Shown piece after piece: positions 1-8,730 of a stretch of DNA of 54,924 nt. This stretch comes from Bacteroidaceae bacterium (GTDB lineage Bacteria; Bacteroidota; Bacteroidia; Bacteroidales; Bacteroidaceae), in the NCBI GenBank assembly GCA_017503645.1, contig JAFVSR010000080.1:1-54924 (forward strand), in the 5' to 3' direction. The position numbers and the translations under genes are program-made. The notes below the pieces were generated by a model that saw nothing but the letters and a program-made list of their open reading frames with translations, searched no databases and was not told where the DNA came from. How positions within the stretch are numbered: position 1 is the stretch's first letter; each line of letters starts with the position of its first letter.

Positions 1-93
1 GTTAACACCATACTGTTCTGTAACCTGTCTTTCAGTATAACCTGACAAGTAATGTTTAACAGCTTCCAGCTTAATTTCAAAACAAAATTTCAT
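1..93 (-). CDS. IS3-family transposase OrfA, N-terminal fragment (continues outside the window)
   Basis: The 31 visible codons start MKFCFEIKLEAVKHYLSG and continue with a GY-x4-V-x3-YGV pattern. This is the first half of the helix-turn-helix found at the N-terminus of IS3-family OrfA (HTH_28 / transposase_8 type), which binds the IS ends. The ATG is at 93-91. Only the start is present, so it cannot be judged whether the transposase is intact or whether OrfB follows. Confidence 0.75.
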   Translation of the reverse strand, partial: MKFCFEIKLEAVKHYLSGYTERQVTEQYGVN

Positions 94-139
94 AACAAAA
101 CCCCGAAAGTTTTTTGTCTAACTTTCGGGGGTCATGTCA
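1..139 (-). mobile_element. End of an IS3-family insertion sequence (truncated by the window)
   Basis: The first 139 bases look like the upstream end of an IS3-family element reading out of the window to the left. Read on the minus strand, the element starts near 139 with TGACATGACCCCCGAAAGTT, followed by an 11-bp inverted repeat (arms 101-111 and 120-130, 8-nt loop), and then the transposase OrfA start codon at 93. A terminal TG, a GACCCC-type end and a short leader before an HTH OrfA are the usual layout of the IS150 branch of IS3. The exact outer end and any target duplication cannot be set from one end. The element lies 67 bp downstream of the peptidase stop codon and does not interrupt it. 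Confidence 0.75.
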
Positions 140-205
140 ATTTTTAGTCAGCCTCTGTGAGGTATCTGTTTACTCGATTACCCCTTGTCTGTCGATTCTT
201 CTCAA

Positions 206-1609
206 TTACTCCTCGGGCATAAACATAGGGTCCCAAGCGGGGAGCATTGTGGGCTTCTCTTTGAGCACATCCAATACTTTGGCGGGTACATATTTTTTAT
301 CTACCACAAGACGGAACATATACTCGTCGAACCACTCGTCGGTCATTATGAGTGTGCCCTGGTAGCCGCTGCCTGCGCCCCAGCTGTTCTCCACCTGCCA
401 TTTTACAATGTTGCCGTCTTTGTCTATATCCACTGCTTTCAGAGTCATTGCGTGCGACGAACCGCTGTCGTACACGCTTATTCTCTCTCGCTTGTCCATC
501 CCGAACTCCACGCCAAAGAGCTCCTCGTAGTTGTAGTTGTTCATATCGAGTGTGCCGCGCTTGCTGTCGAGGAACTTGCCCACGTCGCAAGAGAAGTACA
601 TCATTGTGCTGTCTTTGATTGATGCTATGGCCATCTGCTTAATCTCCTCGATGGGAAGGTTCACGTAGAGCCAGTTATGTCCGTCATATGCGTGGCGGTC
701 GTACTCTATCTCGTAGCTCTTCCAATAGGGGCGGGTGGGGTCGTTCATAAGCATCACGAAGTCGTTCTGCAAGTCTATGCCTATGTATTTGTCGTAGAAA
801 CTTTTGGGGGTGTATTTCTGTGGCTCCTCGCGGTACTTGCCGTTGGCGTCTTTGGGGGCCCACTCAAACTCGGTGGGGGGCACACCGTACACCTGTGCAA
901 GCATTTTATATACAACCTTAAGCTGCTCTTTCTTCATAGCAAGCAACTCCTTCTCCTTGGCCCCTTTGTCGGCAGCATCGCGCAGGCGCAAACCGAATTC
1001 GCGCAATTTTCTCTTGAGTAAGGAATTGAAGGCGTCGGTGTTGTTGCTGGTGTATGTTTCGGGCATAACCCCCTTGGGTACAATGCCATATTTTGCAACA
1101 AGGTCGGCCACGCCGGTGTATGTGCCGCCGTCGCTCAACGGGTTTTTGAAGAGCCAATCCACAACGCGGTCCTCTTTGGGCTTTTTGCGTGTGTCGATGA
1201 TGCCCTGCAGAAAGAGGTTCGATTTTTCGAGTTGGTCGAAGAAAAAGTTATATACTTGCGAGAATTGGAATGCTCCGAGGTCCTGCTCGGCAATCATCTT
1301 GGCGCGCATCACGTTCATTCCGGTGAAGAGCCAGCAACGGCCCGACGATTCCTGGTTTGTGATACCCTTTGAAGGTACACTGTGGCTGAAGTATGTGTTC
1401 ATCTCGCCCAGGTTCTCCTGATTAAGCGAGAGGGCTTTTATGGGGTTGCCCATAAGTATGTTCTGCAACGCCTTTTCGCTTGTTGTGGGTTTGTAGCTTT
1501 CGCTTATCTCCTTGTACATTGCGGCATCTATGCCGCCGTTGTTCTGTGCCACTGCGCCGCCTGCCAATAAAAAGGCAGCAAGCAGTGTGCCGATAGTTCT
1601 TTTCTTCAT
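206..1609 (-). CDS. Secreted C1B (bleomycin hydrolase/PepC-like) cysteine aminopeptidase
   Basis: A 467-residue papain-fold peptidase of the bleomycin hydrolase / PepC family (C1B), which trims peptides from the N-terminus. The catalytic triad is visible: Cys92 in SSGRCWLF, His386 in SSHAMTLK and Asn408 in VENSWGAG. The length fits the family. Unlike cytosolic PepC, residues 1-22 form a signal peptide (MKKRT, hydrophobic core, GGAVAQ), so it should act in the periplasm or be secreted. I chose the ATG at 1609 because it begins this signal peptide; an in-frame ATG at 1642 would add 11 polar residues. It reads away from mfd's 3' end and is followed by the IS end. Exact peptide specificity is not predictable. 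Confidence 0.9.
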   Translation of the reverse strand: MKKRTIGTLLAAFLLAGGAVAQNNGGIDAAMYKEISESYKPTTSEKALQNILMGNPIKALSLNQENLGEMNTYFSHSVPSKGITNQESSGRCWLFTGMNVMRAKMIAEQDLGAFQFSQVYNFFFDQLEKSNLFLQGIIDTRKKPKEDRVVDWLFKNPLSDGGTYTGVADLVAKYGIVPKGVMPETYTSNNTDAFNSLLKRKLREFGLRLRDAADKGAKEKELLAMKKEQLKVVYKMLAQVYGVPPTEFEWAPKDANGKYREEPQKYTPKSFYDKYIGIDLQNDFVMLMNDPTRPYWKSYEIEYDRHAYDGHNWLYVNLPIEEIKQMAIASIKDSTMMYFSCDVGKFLDSKRGTLDMNNYNYEELFGVEFGMDKRERISVYDSGSSHAMTLKAVDIDKDGNIVKWQVENSWGAGSGYQGTLIMTDEWFDEYMFRLVVDKKYVPAKVLDVLKEKPTMLPAWDPMFMPEE

Positions 1610-1669
1610 AGTAATTCTATTTTTTGTTTGTTCTTTTCCCATTTGTCGGCTAATATAGTAAAAAAATCT

Positions 1670-4600
1670 TTATGCACCTATTTTTACGCTCCTTTGCATC
1701 TCCTCTATGAATGCGAGCGCCGTCTCCACGTTTTTTACATTGCCTACGGTTATTACGCAACGGCCGTCTCCCTCCTTAAGGCGGCAGTTGAATGTGGTGT
1801 TGTGCACAAAGGATAGTATGTGCCCAAACTGCTCGCTCTCGTAAAAGGCCTTGCGTTTGCCATCGACAAAAAAGATGTTCATACGCCCGCCTTTTAGGTA
1901 TATCTTCTCTATGCCTAAGTCCTGTGCCTTGCGGCGCAACACCACCATTTTCATAAGCTCGCGTGCCTCGTCGGGCAGTTTTCCAAAGCGGTCCTGTAAT
2001 CTTGCGCCAAAGGCTTCTATCTCCTTTTCGGTGGTCAGTGAGTCCAGCTCGCGATAGAGCAGTATGCGCTCGTTGCTATCCGGCACATACACTGCGGGCA
2101 GCAGCAGTTCAAGGTCGCTCTCCACAAAGCACTCCTTTACAAAGAGGTCGTTGGCGGTGCTCTCCTCCTCGGGCAGCACATCGGCAAACTCCTCTTCCTT
2201 CAGTTCCGAAACAGCCTCGGCAAGTACCTTCTGGTAGGTTTCGTAGCCGAGGTCGGCAATAAAACCGCTCTGCTCCGCACCCAACAAGTTGCCCGCTCCT
2301 CGTATGTCGAGGTCCTGCATAGCTATGTGCATACCGCTGCCAAGCTCGCTAAAGCTCTCTATCGCCTCCAAACGGCGGCGGGCATCGGTGGTGAGGTTTT
2401 CGCGTGGCGGGGTTAGCAGGTAGCAGAAAGCCTTGCGCTTGCCGCGGCCCACGCGCCCGCGCATTTGGTGCAGGTCGCTTAGGCCGAAATGCTGTGCCTG
2501 GTTTATTATTATGGTGTTCACGTTGGGAATGTCTATGCCGTTCTCCACAATGGAGGTTGCTATGAGTACATCGTAGTCGTGGTTTATAAAGGCATAGAGT
2601 ATCTTCTCCAGTTCGGCGGGTTCCATCTGCCCGTGTCCTATGCATACGCGGGCGTCGGGTACGGCACGTTTAATCATCCGTTCCAGTTCATTCATATTGG
2701 ATATGCGGTTGTTTATAAAAAATACCTGCCCGTTGCGGCTCAGCTCAAAGTTTATGGCCTCCTTTATCACATCTGCATCGAAGGTTTGAATTTCGGTGTG
2801 TATGGGGTAGCGGTTGGGTGGTGGTGTCTGTATCATAGAGAGGTCGCGTGCGCCCATAATGGAAAATTGCAGTGTGCGGGGGATGGGGGTGGCTGTCATA
2901 GTGAGTGTGTCCACGTTCACTTTGAACTGTCGCAGCTTTTCCTTCACGGCCACACCGAATTTCTGTTCCTCGTCTATGATTAACAGCCCTAAATCCTTGA
3001 ACTTTACGTCTTTGCCGGTGAGACGGTGGGTGCCTATCACTATATCCACCTTGCCCTCTTCAATCTCCTGCAATATCTTCTTGGTGGTGGCTCCGCTGCG
3101 GGCACGGCTCAGGTACTGAACGTTGCAGGGGAAATCCTTCAAACGCTCTTTGAATGTGAGGTAGTGCTGGTAGGCAAGCACGGTAGTGGGCACAAGCACC
3201 GCAACCTGTTTGCCGTCGGTGGCAGCCTTGAAGGCGGCCCTTATTGCAACCTCGGTTTTCCCAAAGCCCACGTCGCCGCATATGAGGCGGTCCATAGGGC
3301 GGCTGCGTTCCATATCCTTTTTTACATCGTTGGTAGCCTTCAGCTGGTCGGGGGTGTCCTCGTAGATGAAACTTGCCTCAAGTTCGGTTTGCAGGTAGCT
3401 GTCGGGCGAGTAGGCAAAGCCCTGCTCCTTGTAGCGCTGCGAGTAGAGTTTTATGAGGTCGCGCGCTATGTCCTTTATCTTCTTTTTGGTGCGCTCCTTC
3501 ATTCGCTCCCACGCACCCGTGCCTAACTTGTTCACGGTGGGGGCATCGCCCTCCTTGCCGCGGTATTTCGATATCTTGTGCAGGTTGTGGATAGATACAA
3601 AAACCACATCGTCGTTCTTGTATATGAGCTTTATTGCCTCCTGCATACCGTTGTCGGTGGGTATGCGCACAAGGCCGCCGAATTTGCCTATTCCGTGGTC
3701 TATGTGCACTATGTAATCGCCTATACCGAACTCCTTTAGCTCTTTTAGGGTGAGTGCCACCTTGCCGCTGCGCGCCCTCTCGCTGCGCAGGCGGAAGTTG
3801 TGGAAACGGCCAAACAGCTGGTGGTCGGTAAAAAGGGCTGTGTGCAGTGTGTTGTCGCAAAAACCTTCGTGTATGGTGCGGCCCACGGCTGTAAAGGGTA
3901 TGTTATCCTCGCGCTCCTCGAATATGGCCTTCAATCTGTCGGCTTGGTGCAGGTCGTCGGTGAGCAGGGTTAGTTTGTATCCCCGCTCTATGTACTCCCC
4001 GAAGTTTTTGCTCACAAGGTCGAAATCCTTGTGAAATAGCGGCTGCGGCGATGTGTCGAACTTTACCTTTACACCGGCTGCGGTTGCCGCATTACGCGTT
4101 TCCCAATGCTTTACGCTGCGTGCGTAGCTCTCTATCTCCACGGCGCTCATAAGGTCGGGCATTTCGGGCAGCTCGCTCTCCGAAAGCTTGGCCTGCAGGG
4201 TGAACCCCTCGGTGCGCAGTTTCTCCACGCAGCCCTTCACATACTCTATATCTTTGGTTATGAGTATGGCATTTTTTGGAAGGAACGATGTTATGGCAAC
4301 GCTCTCACGCCCTGTTATTTTGGGCACTATGGCGGCCTCGTCGCAACGCTCCTTCGATAGCTGGCTCTCTACCTCAAAGGTTCTTATGCTCTCCACCTCA
4401 TTCCCGAAAAAGTCTATGCGGAACGGATACTCCGACGAGTATGAGAATATATCTATGATGCTGCCTCGCACGGCAAATTCACCCGGTTCATAAACGTATG
4501 TAACCTCCTTGAAACCAAGTGCGGCCAGCTGTTTCTCTATGCTGTCGCGGGCAATGTTGTCGCCCGTTGCTATGTTCACCGTTTTGTCTTGCAGGTCGTT

Positions 4601-5017
4601 TTGCGATGCCACCTTCTCGGCTATGGCATCGGGGTGGGTTATTATCACAAGCCCCTCTTTGCGTTTGCGGCCTGTGAGGCGGCTCATAACCTCGGTGCGC
4701 AGAATCCTGTTGGCATCGTCTTCCTGCCCATATTTTAGCGCTCTGCGGAAAGAAGATGGGAAAAACAGAATATTGTTGTCGCCCGATATCTGCATCATAT
4801 CGTGGTAGAAATATCCCGCCTCGTCGGCATCGTTCAGCACCACAAGGAAGGTCTGCTCGGGTGCACGCAGTTTCAATCCGCACAAAACCATTGCGGCGGC
4901 GCTGCCCACCAAGCCTTCTATATATACTCTCTTTTTGCTGCCCTCTTCGCGCAGTTGCATCAGCGCATCCACTCCAGCGTGCTTGGCATATAGCTGTTGT
5001 ATCTCCTTTGGCTCCAT
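1670..5017 (-). CDS. mfd: Transcription-repair coupling factor Mfd
   Basis: A cytosolic ATP-dependent translocase that removes RNA polymerase stalled at lesions and recruits UvrA. It is 1115 residues long, near the family norm (about 1100-1150). The N-terminal part is the UvrB-like/UvrA-binding module. The centre holds the RNAP-interaction region (a KLGTGAWERMKERTKKKI stretch). Superfamily 2 helicase motifs follow: Walker A GDVGFGKTE at about residue 580, DEEQ box at about 680, TATPIPRTL, and RGRVGRG in the second RecA lobe. The C-terminus is the TRCF domain. The ATG at 5017 gives the expected start. A -7 box and a 5' hairpin lie directly upstream. No frameshift or missing motif is visible. 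Confidence 0.97.
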   Translation of the reverse strand: MEPKEIQQLYAKHAGVDALMQLREEGSKKRVYIEGLVGSAAAMVLCGLKLRAPEQTFLVVLNDADEAGYFYHDMMQISGDNNILFFPSSFRRALKYGQEDDANRILRTEVMSRLTGRKRKEGLVIITHPDAIAEKVASQNDLQDKTVNIATGDNIARDSIEKQLAALGFKEVTYVYEPGEFAVRGSIIDIFSYSSEYPFRIDFFGNEVESIRTFEVESQLSKERCDEAAIVPKITGRESVAITSFLPKNAILITKDIEYVKGCVEKLRTEGFTLQAKLSESELPEMPDLMSAVEIESYARSVKHWETRNAATAAGVKVKFDTSPQPLFHKDFDLVSKNFGEYIERGYKLTLLTDDLHQADRLKAIFEEREDNIPFTAVGRTIHEGFCDNTLHTALFTDHQLFGRFHNFRLRSERARSGKVALTLKELKEFGIGDYIVHIDHGIGKFGGLVRIPTDNGMQEAIKLIYKNDDVVFVSIHNLHKISKYRGKEGDAPTVNKLGTGAWERMKERTKKKIKDIARDLIKLYSQRYKEQGFAYSPDSYLQTELEASFIYEDTPDQLKATNDVKKDMERSRPMDRLICGDVGFGKTEVAIRAAFKAATDGKQVAVLVPTTVLAYQHYLTFKERLKDFPCNVQYLSRARSGATTKKILQEIEEGKVDIVIGTHRLTGKDVKFKDLGLLIIDEEQKFGVAVKEKLRQFKVNVDTLTMTATPIPRTLQFSIMGARDLSMIQTPPPNRYPIHTEIQTFDADVIKEAINFELSRNGQVFFINNRISNMNELERMIKRAVPDARVCIGHGQMEPAELEKILYAFINHDYDVLIATSIVENGIDIPNVNTIIINQAQHFGLSDLHQMRGRVGRGKRKAFCYLLTPPRENLTTDARRRLEAIESFSELGSGMHIAMQDLDIRGAGNLLGAEQSGFIADLGYETYQKVLAEAVSELKEEEFADVLPEEESTANDLFVKECFVESDLELLLPAVYVPDSNERILLYRELDSLTTEKEIEAFGARLQDRFGKLPDEARELMKMVVLRRKAQDLGIEKIYLKGGRMNIFFVDGKRKAFYESEQFGHILSFVHNTTFNCRLKEGDGRCVITVGNVKNVETALAFIEEMQRSVKIGA

Positions 5018-5052
5018 TGTTTCTTTCCTTTAATATTACTCCACGGCAAAAT

Positions 5053-5099
5053 AGCGAAAACGGCAGTTTTGCCATTTTCGCTCGCACATCGCAAAAGTA
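5053..5099 (-). promoter_or_regulatory. mfd promoter -7 box with a stem-loop at the predicted 5' end of the mRNA
   Basis: On the minus strand TACTTTTG (5099-5092) matches the Bacteroidota -7 box TAnnTTTG perfectly. I see no clear -33 element. Directly after it lies an inverted repeat: on the plus strand AGCGAAAACGGCA (5053-5065), a 4-nt loop, and TGCCATTTTCGCT (5070-5082). The stem is 13 pairs with one G-U pair in the RNA. With a start near 5085 the hairpin would begin within a few bases of the mRNA 5' end, about 35 nt before the mfd ATG. It could stabilise the message or bind a regulator; no T-run follows, so a terminator is unlikely. Confidence 0.6.
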
Positions 5100-5266
5100 A
5101 CAAATTATTTTAACCTGCCTGTATTAAAAACGTATATCATTACATTTTTTAAGCAAAAGTGTGTACAAATTGCATAAAATCTATGTGTGATAGATTTTTT
5201 TTGTATCTTCGCACATTGCGATTGTCGGCAACGGGTGGCATCCCGTCGAAATAAATAATATATAAT

Positions 5267-5686
5267 ATGGTAAAAGATAAATATATATACAGCCTGGAGA
5301 TGGCGGTGCGCGACTATGAACTCGATTTCCAGTGTGTGGTGCACAACTCCAACTACCAGCGTTATCTTGAGCACGCCCGCCACGCCTTTTTGGAGGAACA
5401 CGGAGGCAGTATGACAGCTATGCACGCTGCCGGTGTCGATCCTATGGTCTCCAAAATAACCATTGAGTACAAATCGCCTCTGCGTGGTGGCGACAAGTTT
5501 GTTGTGTGCATAAATATGAAACGTGAGGGCGCCAAGCTCGTCTTTTTGCAGGACATTTACAACCTTGCAGGCGACAAACTTGTTGTAAAGGCGCGTGTGG
5601 AGATTGTATGCGTTAAAGACGGCCGTCTTACACGTGGCGAAATGTTCGACGAGGTATTCAAAGATTTTTTTAGCAACCAAGAATAA
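5267..5686 (+). CDS. YbgC/FadM-type acyl-CoA thioesterase (hotdog fold)
   Basis: A 139-residue single hotdog domain, the normal length for the 4-hydroxybenzoyl-CoA thioesterase / YbgC / FadM family, which hydrolyses acyl-CoA thioesters in the cytosol. The signature is near the N-terminus: RDYELDFQCVVHNSNYQRYL corresponds to the family's VRxxDxDxxGxVxNxxYxxYLExAR pattern, with Asp at the catalytic position (RDYEL, then the HNSNY turn) and EHARHAFL following. The C-terminal half keeps the expected strands (ITIEYKSPL, VVKARVEIVC). The start at 5267 follows an AT-rich region with a TATCTTCG sequence (5204-5211), one mismatch from the -7 consensus. It may be co-transcribed with the next two genes, which follow closely. 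The physiological substrate is not predictable. Confidence 0.88.
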   Translation: MVKDKYIYSLEMAVRDYELDFQCVVHNSNYQRYLEHARHAFLEEHGGSMTAMHAAGVDPMVSKITIEYKSPLRGGDKFVVCINMKREGAKLVFLQDIYNLAGDKLVVKARVEIVCVKDGRLTRGEMFDEVFKDFFSNQE

Positions 5687-5698
5687 ATATCTTATACT

Positions 5699-6073
5699 AT
5701 GGAGCTCCTTTTAACGTTGCTGCTTGTGGGCGTGGCCTATGTTGTATCTGCTATACGCCATATGACTCCCTCCGAAACCGGCGGGAATAAATTGCCGCGC
5801 GGTGTTATGGGCGAGGCCTTCCCCACCATAGAACCCGTGGAAGAGGAAGAGCCTTTTGTCGTGGAGCAACCGCGCCCCCGAAAGAGGAAAAACAGTGCGC
5901 CGGCTCCACGCCCCGTGCAAAAAGCATCTGTTGCGCCATCTGCCGCAGTAGTGCAATCGCCCGCACCCAAAGAGGCACCCGCGGTCCAAAAGGAGCGTTT
6001 TGCCATAAAGACAAAGTCCGATGCCAAGAGGGCTATAATATATTCCGAGATATTCAACAGAAAATATAACTGA
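5699..6073 (+). CDS. Small single-pass membrane protein with Pro-rich linker (unknown function)
   Basis: A 124-residue protein of unknown function. Residues 1-19 are hydrophobic (ELLLTLLLVGVAYVVSAI) and form one membrane anchor. An acidic patch (EPVEEEEPF), a basic Pro-rich stretch (RPRKRKNS) and an Ala/Pro linker follow. The C-terminus, KRAIIYSEIFNRKY, is short and ordered. I recall similar Bacteroidales hypothetical proteins that end in this type of motif, so the tail may be the functional, partner-binding part; that is recollection and inference. It sits 12 bp after the thioesterase and 17 bp before the CoA-transferase, so it is probably in one transcript with them. No enzymatic motif is visible. 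Confidence 0.7.
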   Translation: MELLLTLLLVGVAYVVSAIRHMTPSETGGNKLPRGVMGEAFPTIEPVEEEEPFVVEQPRPRKRKNSAPAPRPVQKASVAPSAAVVQSPAPKEAPAVQKERFAIKTKSDAKRAIIYSEIFNRKYN

Positions 6074-6090
6074 TATAAAACACAAACACA

Positions 6091-7578
6091 ATGAGTTATC
6101 GTATAATGACAGCCCAAGAGGCTGCTTGCTACATAAATGATGGAGATGGAGTGGGTATTAGTGGTTTTACCCTTTCGGGAACCCCCAAAACCGTGTTGCC
6201 CGAAGTTGCCAAGCGTGCCGAGGAGGCTCACGCCGCAGGCAAGCCATTTAAAATAGACCTATATTCGGGTGCATCCACGGGCGATGCCATAGATGGTGCG
6301 CTCACCCGCGCCAATGCAATACGCTTCCGTGCCCCCTTCCTTTCAAACCCCACAGTGCGCAATGCGGTAAACAACAAGGAACTTACATACACCGACCTTC
6401 ACCTCTCGCTTATGGCACAGGACCTTCGCTACGGCTATTTGGGCAAGGTGAATGTGGCCATCCTGGAGGCTGTGGATATAACCCCCGATGGCAAAGTGTA
6501 TCTTACCACCGCAGGAGGTATAGGCCAGACAGTGGCCAACCTTGCCGATAAGATAATAATAGAGCGCAACAGCTACCACCAAACAATAGGTCTGCACGAT
6601 GTGTATGAACCGCAGGACCCTCCTTATCGTCGCGAGATACCTATATATAGTGCGGGCGACCGCGTGGGTAAGCCCTATGTTCAGGTCGATCCCAAAAAGG
6701 TTATCGGCATTGTGGAGGTTAATATGCCCAACGAGGTGGTGCTCTTCAAGGAACTTGACGATGTTACCCGCAAGATAGGCGAGAATGTTGTTAATTTCAT
6801 TATCAGCGACATAAAGCGCGGTATAATTCCCGCAACGGGTTTGCCTATTCAGAGCGGCATAGGTAACGTGGCCAATGCTGTGCTCAAGGGCCTTGAGAAC
6901 GCAACGGAGATTCCACCGCTCGACCTCTACTCCGAGGTGTTGCAGGATTCTGTTATCACCCTTATGGAGCTGGGCAAAGTGAAGGTAGGCAGTACCTGCT
7001 CGCTCTCGCTCTCTCAGGAGTGTCTTGCACACGTATATGACAACCTCGACTTCTTCCGCGACAAGCTCGTTCTGCGCCCCTCTGAAATATCGAACCATCC
7101 CGAAATCATCCGTCGCTTGGGTATCATTGCAATGAACACGGCTATAGAGGTCGATTTGTATGGCTGCGTAAACTCGTCGCATATATGCGGCACCCGCCTT
7201 ATGAACGGTATTGGCGGTTCGGGCGACTTTGCGCGTAACGCATACGTCTCTATCTTCACCTGTCCATCTACACAAAAGGGCGGTATGATAAGCTCCATTG
7301 TGCCTATGGTAACCCACGCCGACCACACCGAGCACGACGTGCGCGTGGTGGCAACAGAGTGGGGTGTGGCCGACCTTCGTGGCAAGGGCCCCGATGAAAG
7401 AGCAAAACTGCTCATCGAGAATTGCGCTCACCCCGCTTACAAACAGCTCCTTTGGGATTACCTGAAGATAGCCAAGAAGGGCCACGTGAGCCACAATGTG
7501 GCAGCAGCGCTTGGTATGCACGCTACATTTGAGCGTGAGGGTGATATGCGCCTCACCGATTGGAGTAAATTTGCTTAA
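6091..7578 (+). CDS. Acetyl-CoA hydrolase/transferase family (succinyl-CoA:acetate CoA-transferase type)
   Basis: A 495-residue class I CoA-transferase of the acetyl-CoA hydrolase / AarC-Cat1 group. Such enzymes move CoA between acetate and succinate (or propionate) through a glutamyl-CoA thioester. The glycine-rich signature GLPIQSGIGNVANAVLKG is present in the middle, and LYSEVLQDSV follows about 20 residues later, where the family carries its catalytic Glu. The C-terminal domain has GGSGDFARNA and STQKGGMISSIVPMV. Length and domain order are complete. In fermenting Bacteroidales this activity fits succinate/propionate/acetate metabolism. The upstream thioesterase also acts on acyl-CoA, a loose functional link. 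The substrate pair cannot be set from sequence alone. Confidence 0.92.
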   Translation: MSYRIMTAQEAACYINDGDGVGISGFTLSGTPKTVLPEVAKRAEEAHAAGKPFKIDLYSGASTGDAIDGALTRANAIRFRAPFLSNPTVRNAVNNKELTYTDLHLSLMAQDLRYGYLGKVNVAILEAVDITPDGKVYLTTAGGIGQTVANLADKIIIERNSYHQTIGLHDVYEPQDPPYRREIPIYSAGDRVGKPYVQVDPKKVIGIVEVNMPNEVVLFKELDDVTRKIGENVVNFIISDIKRGIIPATGLPIQSGIGNVANAVLKGLENATEIPPLDLYSEVLQDSVITLMELGKVKVGSTCSLSLSQECLAHVYDNLDFFRDKLVLRPSEISNHPEIIRRLGIIAMNTAIEVDLYGCVNSSHICGTRLMNGIGGSGDFARNAYVSIFTCPSTQKGGMISSIVPMVTHADHTEHDVRVVATEWGVADLRGKGPDERAKLLIENCAHPAYKQLLWDYLKIAKKGHVSHNVAAALGMHATFEREGDMRLTDWSKFA

Positions 7579-7589
7579 TCCTCACCACC

Positions 7590-8123
7590 GTGAAGAAAAA
7601 ACTTGTTACGGAAATGGGGCGCATAGGGCGCGAGGAGTTCCTCTCCTCGCACAAACTGCCCCTTACCGTTGTACTCGATAACATACGAAGCCTGCATAAC
7701 GTGGGCTCGGTATTTCGCACAAGCGATGCGTTCCGTGTGGAGCGCATCTTGCTTTGCGGCATCACGGCCACCCCGCCATCGGCCGAGATTCATAAAACCG
7801 CTCTTGGTGCCGAGGATGTTGTGCCCTGGCAGCACTTTGACGATACAATGGATGCCGTGGCCCTGCTAAAGAGCGAAGGTTATGAGGTCTTTTCGATAGA
7901 ACAATGTGAGGGGAGCATTGCGCTGCAAAGTTTCTCGGTGCAGGCAGGCAAACGCTATGCCGTTATTATGGGCAACGAGGTCAAGGGTGTGCAGCAGCAG
8001 GTGGTAGATGCAAGCGACGGTGCAATAGAAATACCGCAATTCGGAACAAAACACTCCCTTAATGTGTCGGTGACGGCCGGTATGGTCATTTGGGAATTTG
8101 CCAAGAAGTTCGGGTGGGTGTAG
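7590..8123 (+). CDS. SPOUT-family (TrmH/SpoU) RNA 2'-O-methyltransferase
   Basis: A 177-residue SpoU-type SAM-dependent RNA methyltransferase with a trefoil-knot fold, probably acting on tRNA or rRNA. All three SPOUT motifs are present: motif 1 DNIRSLHNVGSVFRTSDAF, motif 2 AVIMGNEVKGV and motif 3 IPQFGTKHSLNVSVTAG. There is no N-terminal substrate-binding domain, so it resembles short TrmH/TrmL-like forms. The start is a GTG at 7590, 11 bp after the CoA-transferase stop; no ATG lies close by. Its stop (8121-8123) comes 4 bp before the stop of the opposing DUF4294 gene. The target nucleotide is unknown. Confidence 0.88.
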   Translation: MKKKLVTEMGRIGREEFLSSHKLPLTVVLDNIRSLHNVGSVFRTSDAFRVERILLCGITATPPSAEIHKTALGAEDVVPWQHFDDTMDAVALLKSEGYEVFSIEQCEGSIALQSFSVQAGKRYAVIMGNEVKGVQQQVVDASDGAIEIPQFGTKHSLNVSVTAGMVIWEFAKKFGWV

Positions 8124-8127
8124 CAGC

Positions 8128-8730
8128 CTACAGCTGCCCGTTAATCACAAGCACCACCACGCGTTCAATCATAAAATCCTCCCCCGTGGGGTCGTAGGTC
8201 TTTTTCAGGCTTGCACCAAACAGTTTTGCAAACGATTGGTAGAAGACTGCCTTGAATGAACCCATAAAGAGCTTTATCAACTGGTAGGCGCTCTGGTCGC
8301 ACTCCCTGTCTATGAGCTTTATAAGCAACTTGCCCTGTCTGAAGGTTAGTTTTTTCATCCTGGGCGTGTAGGCCTCCTTAAGCTCTTTCTCTTTTTCGTC
8401 AAGGAATCTCTTGCGCGCTTTCTCGTCGGGCAGTGTTTTCAGGTGCTCTTCGGTCTCGTGTATTATGTCGCGTATCTCCGCTGCTAAGGGAATGGTCTTT
8501 TTTACATCGCGCACAAGCCTGCCATAGTTCCTGTACTCTCTTTGGCTTTTGAAGATGAGCGGGGCGTATGCATAGTATGTGGGCAGTATTATATGCGGAA
8601 TCTTTGTGCCGTCGTGGTCGCTCACTCCCACAATGAATTTAACCCCCTCGTCGGTGGTTATCCTGTTCTGCGCCACGGCGGTGTGCAGCGCAAACAGCAA
8701 TGTTATTATGGTGCAGGCTGTTCTGTTCAC
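8128..8730 (-). CDS. DUF4294 family exported protein
   Basis: A 200-residue protein matching the Bacteroidota DUF4294 pattern as I know it: YRNYGRLVRDVKKTIPLA, then a charged helical region (EKARKRFLDEKEKELKEAYTP in part), then LTFRQGKLLIKLIDRE and a conserved GSFKAVFYQ...FGASLK segment. Residues 1-20 form a signal peptide (hydrophobic core ending ALHTAVAQ), so it should be periplasmic. The function of the family is unknown. It is convergent with the methyltransferase, with a 4-bp gap, and divergent from the LOG-family gene. Confidence 0.88.
   Translation of the reverse strand: MNRTACTIITLLFALHTAVAQNRITTDEGVKFIVGVSDHDGTKIPHIILPTYYAYAPLIFKSQREYRNYGRLVRDVKKTIPLAAEIRDIIHETEEHLKTLPDEKARKRFLDEKEKELKEAYTPRMKKLTFRQGKLLIKLIDRECDQSAYQLIKLFMGSFKAVFYQSFAKLFGASLKKTYDPTGEDFMIERVVVLVINGQL

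Noticed and set aside
6343-7521. Minus-strand open frame of 392 codons inside the CoA-transferase gene
   Set aside because: It is the antisense shadow of a well-conserved enzyme and is rich in His/Tyr/Val with no recognisable motif.
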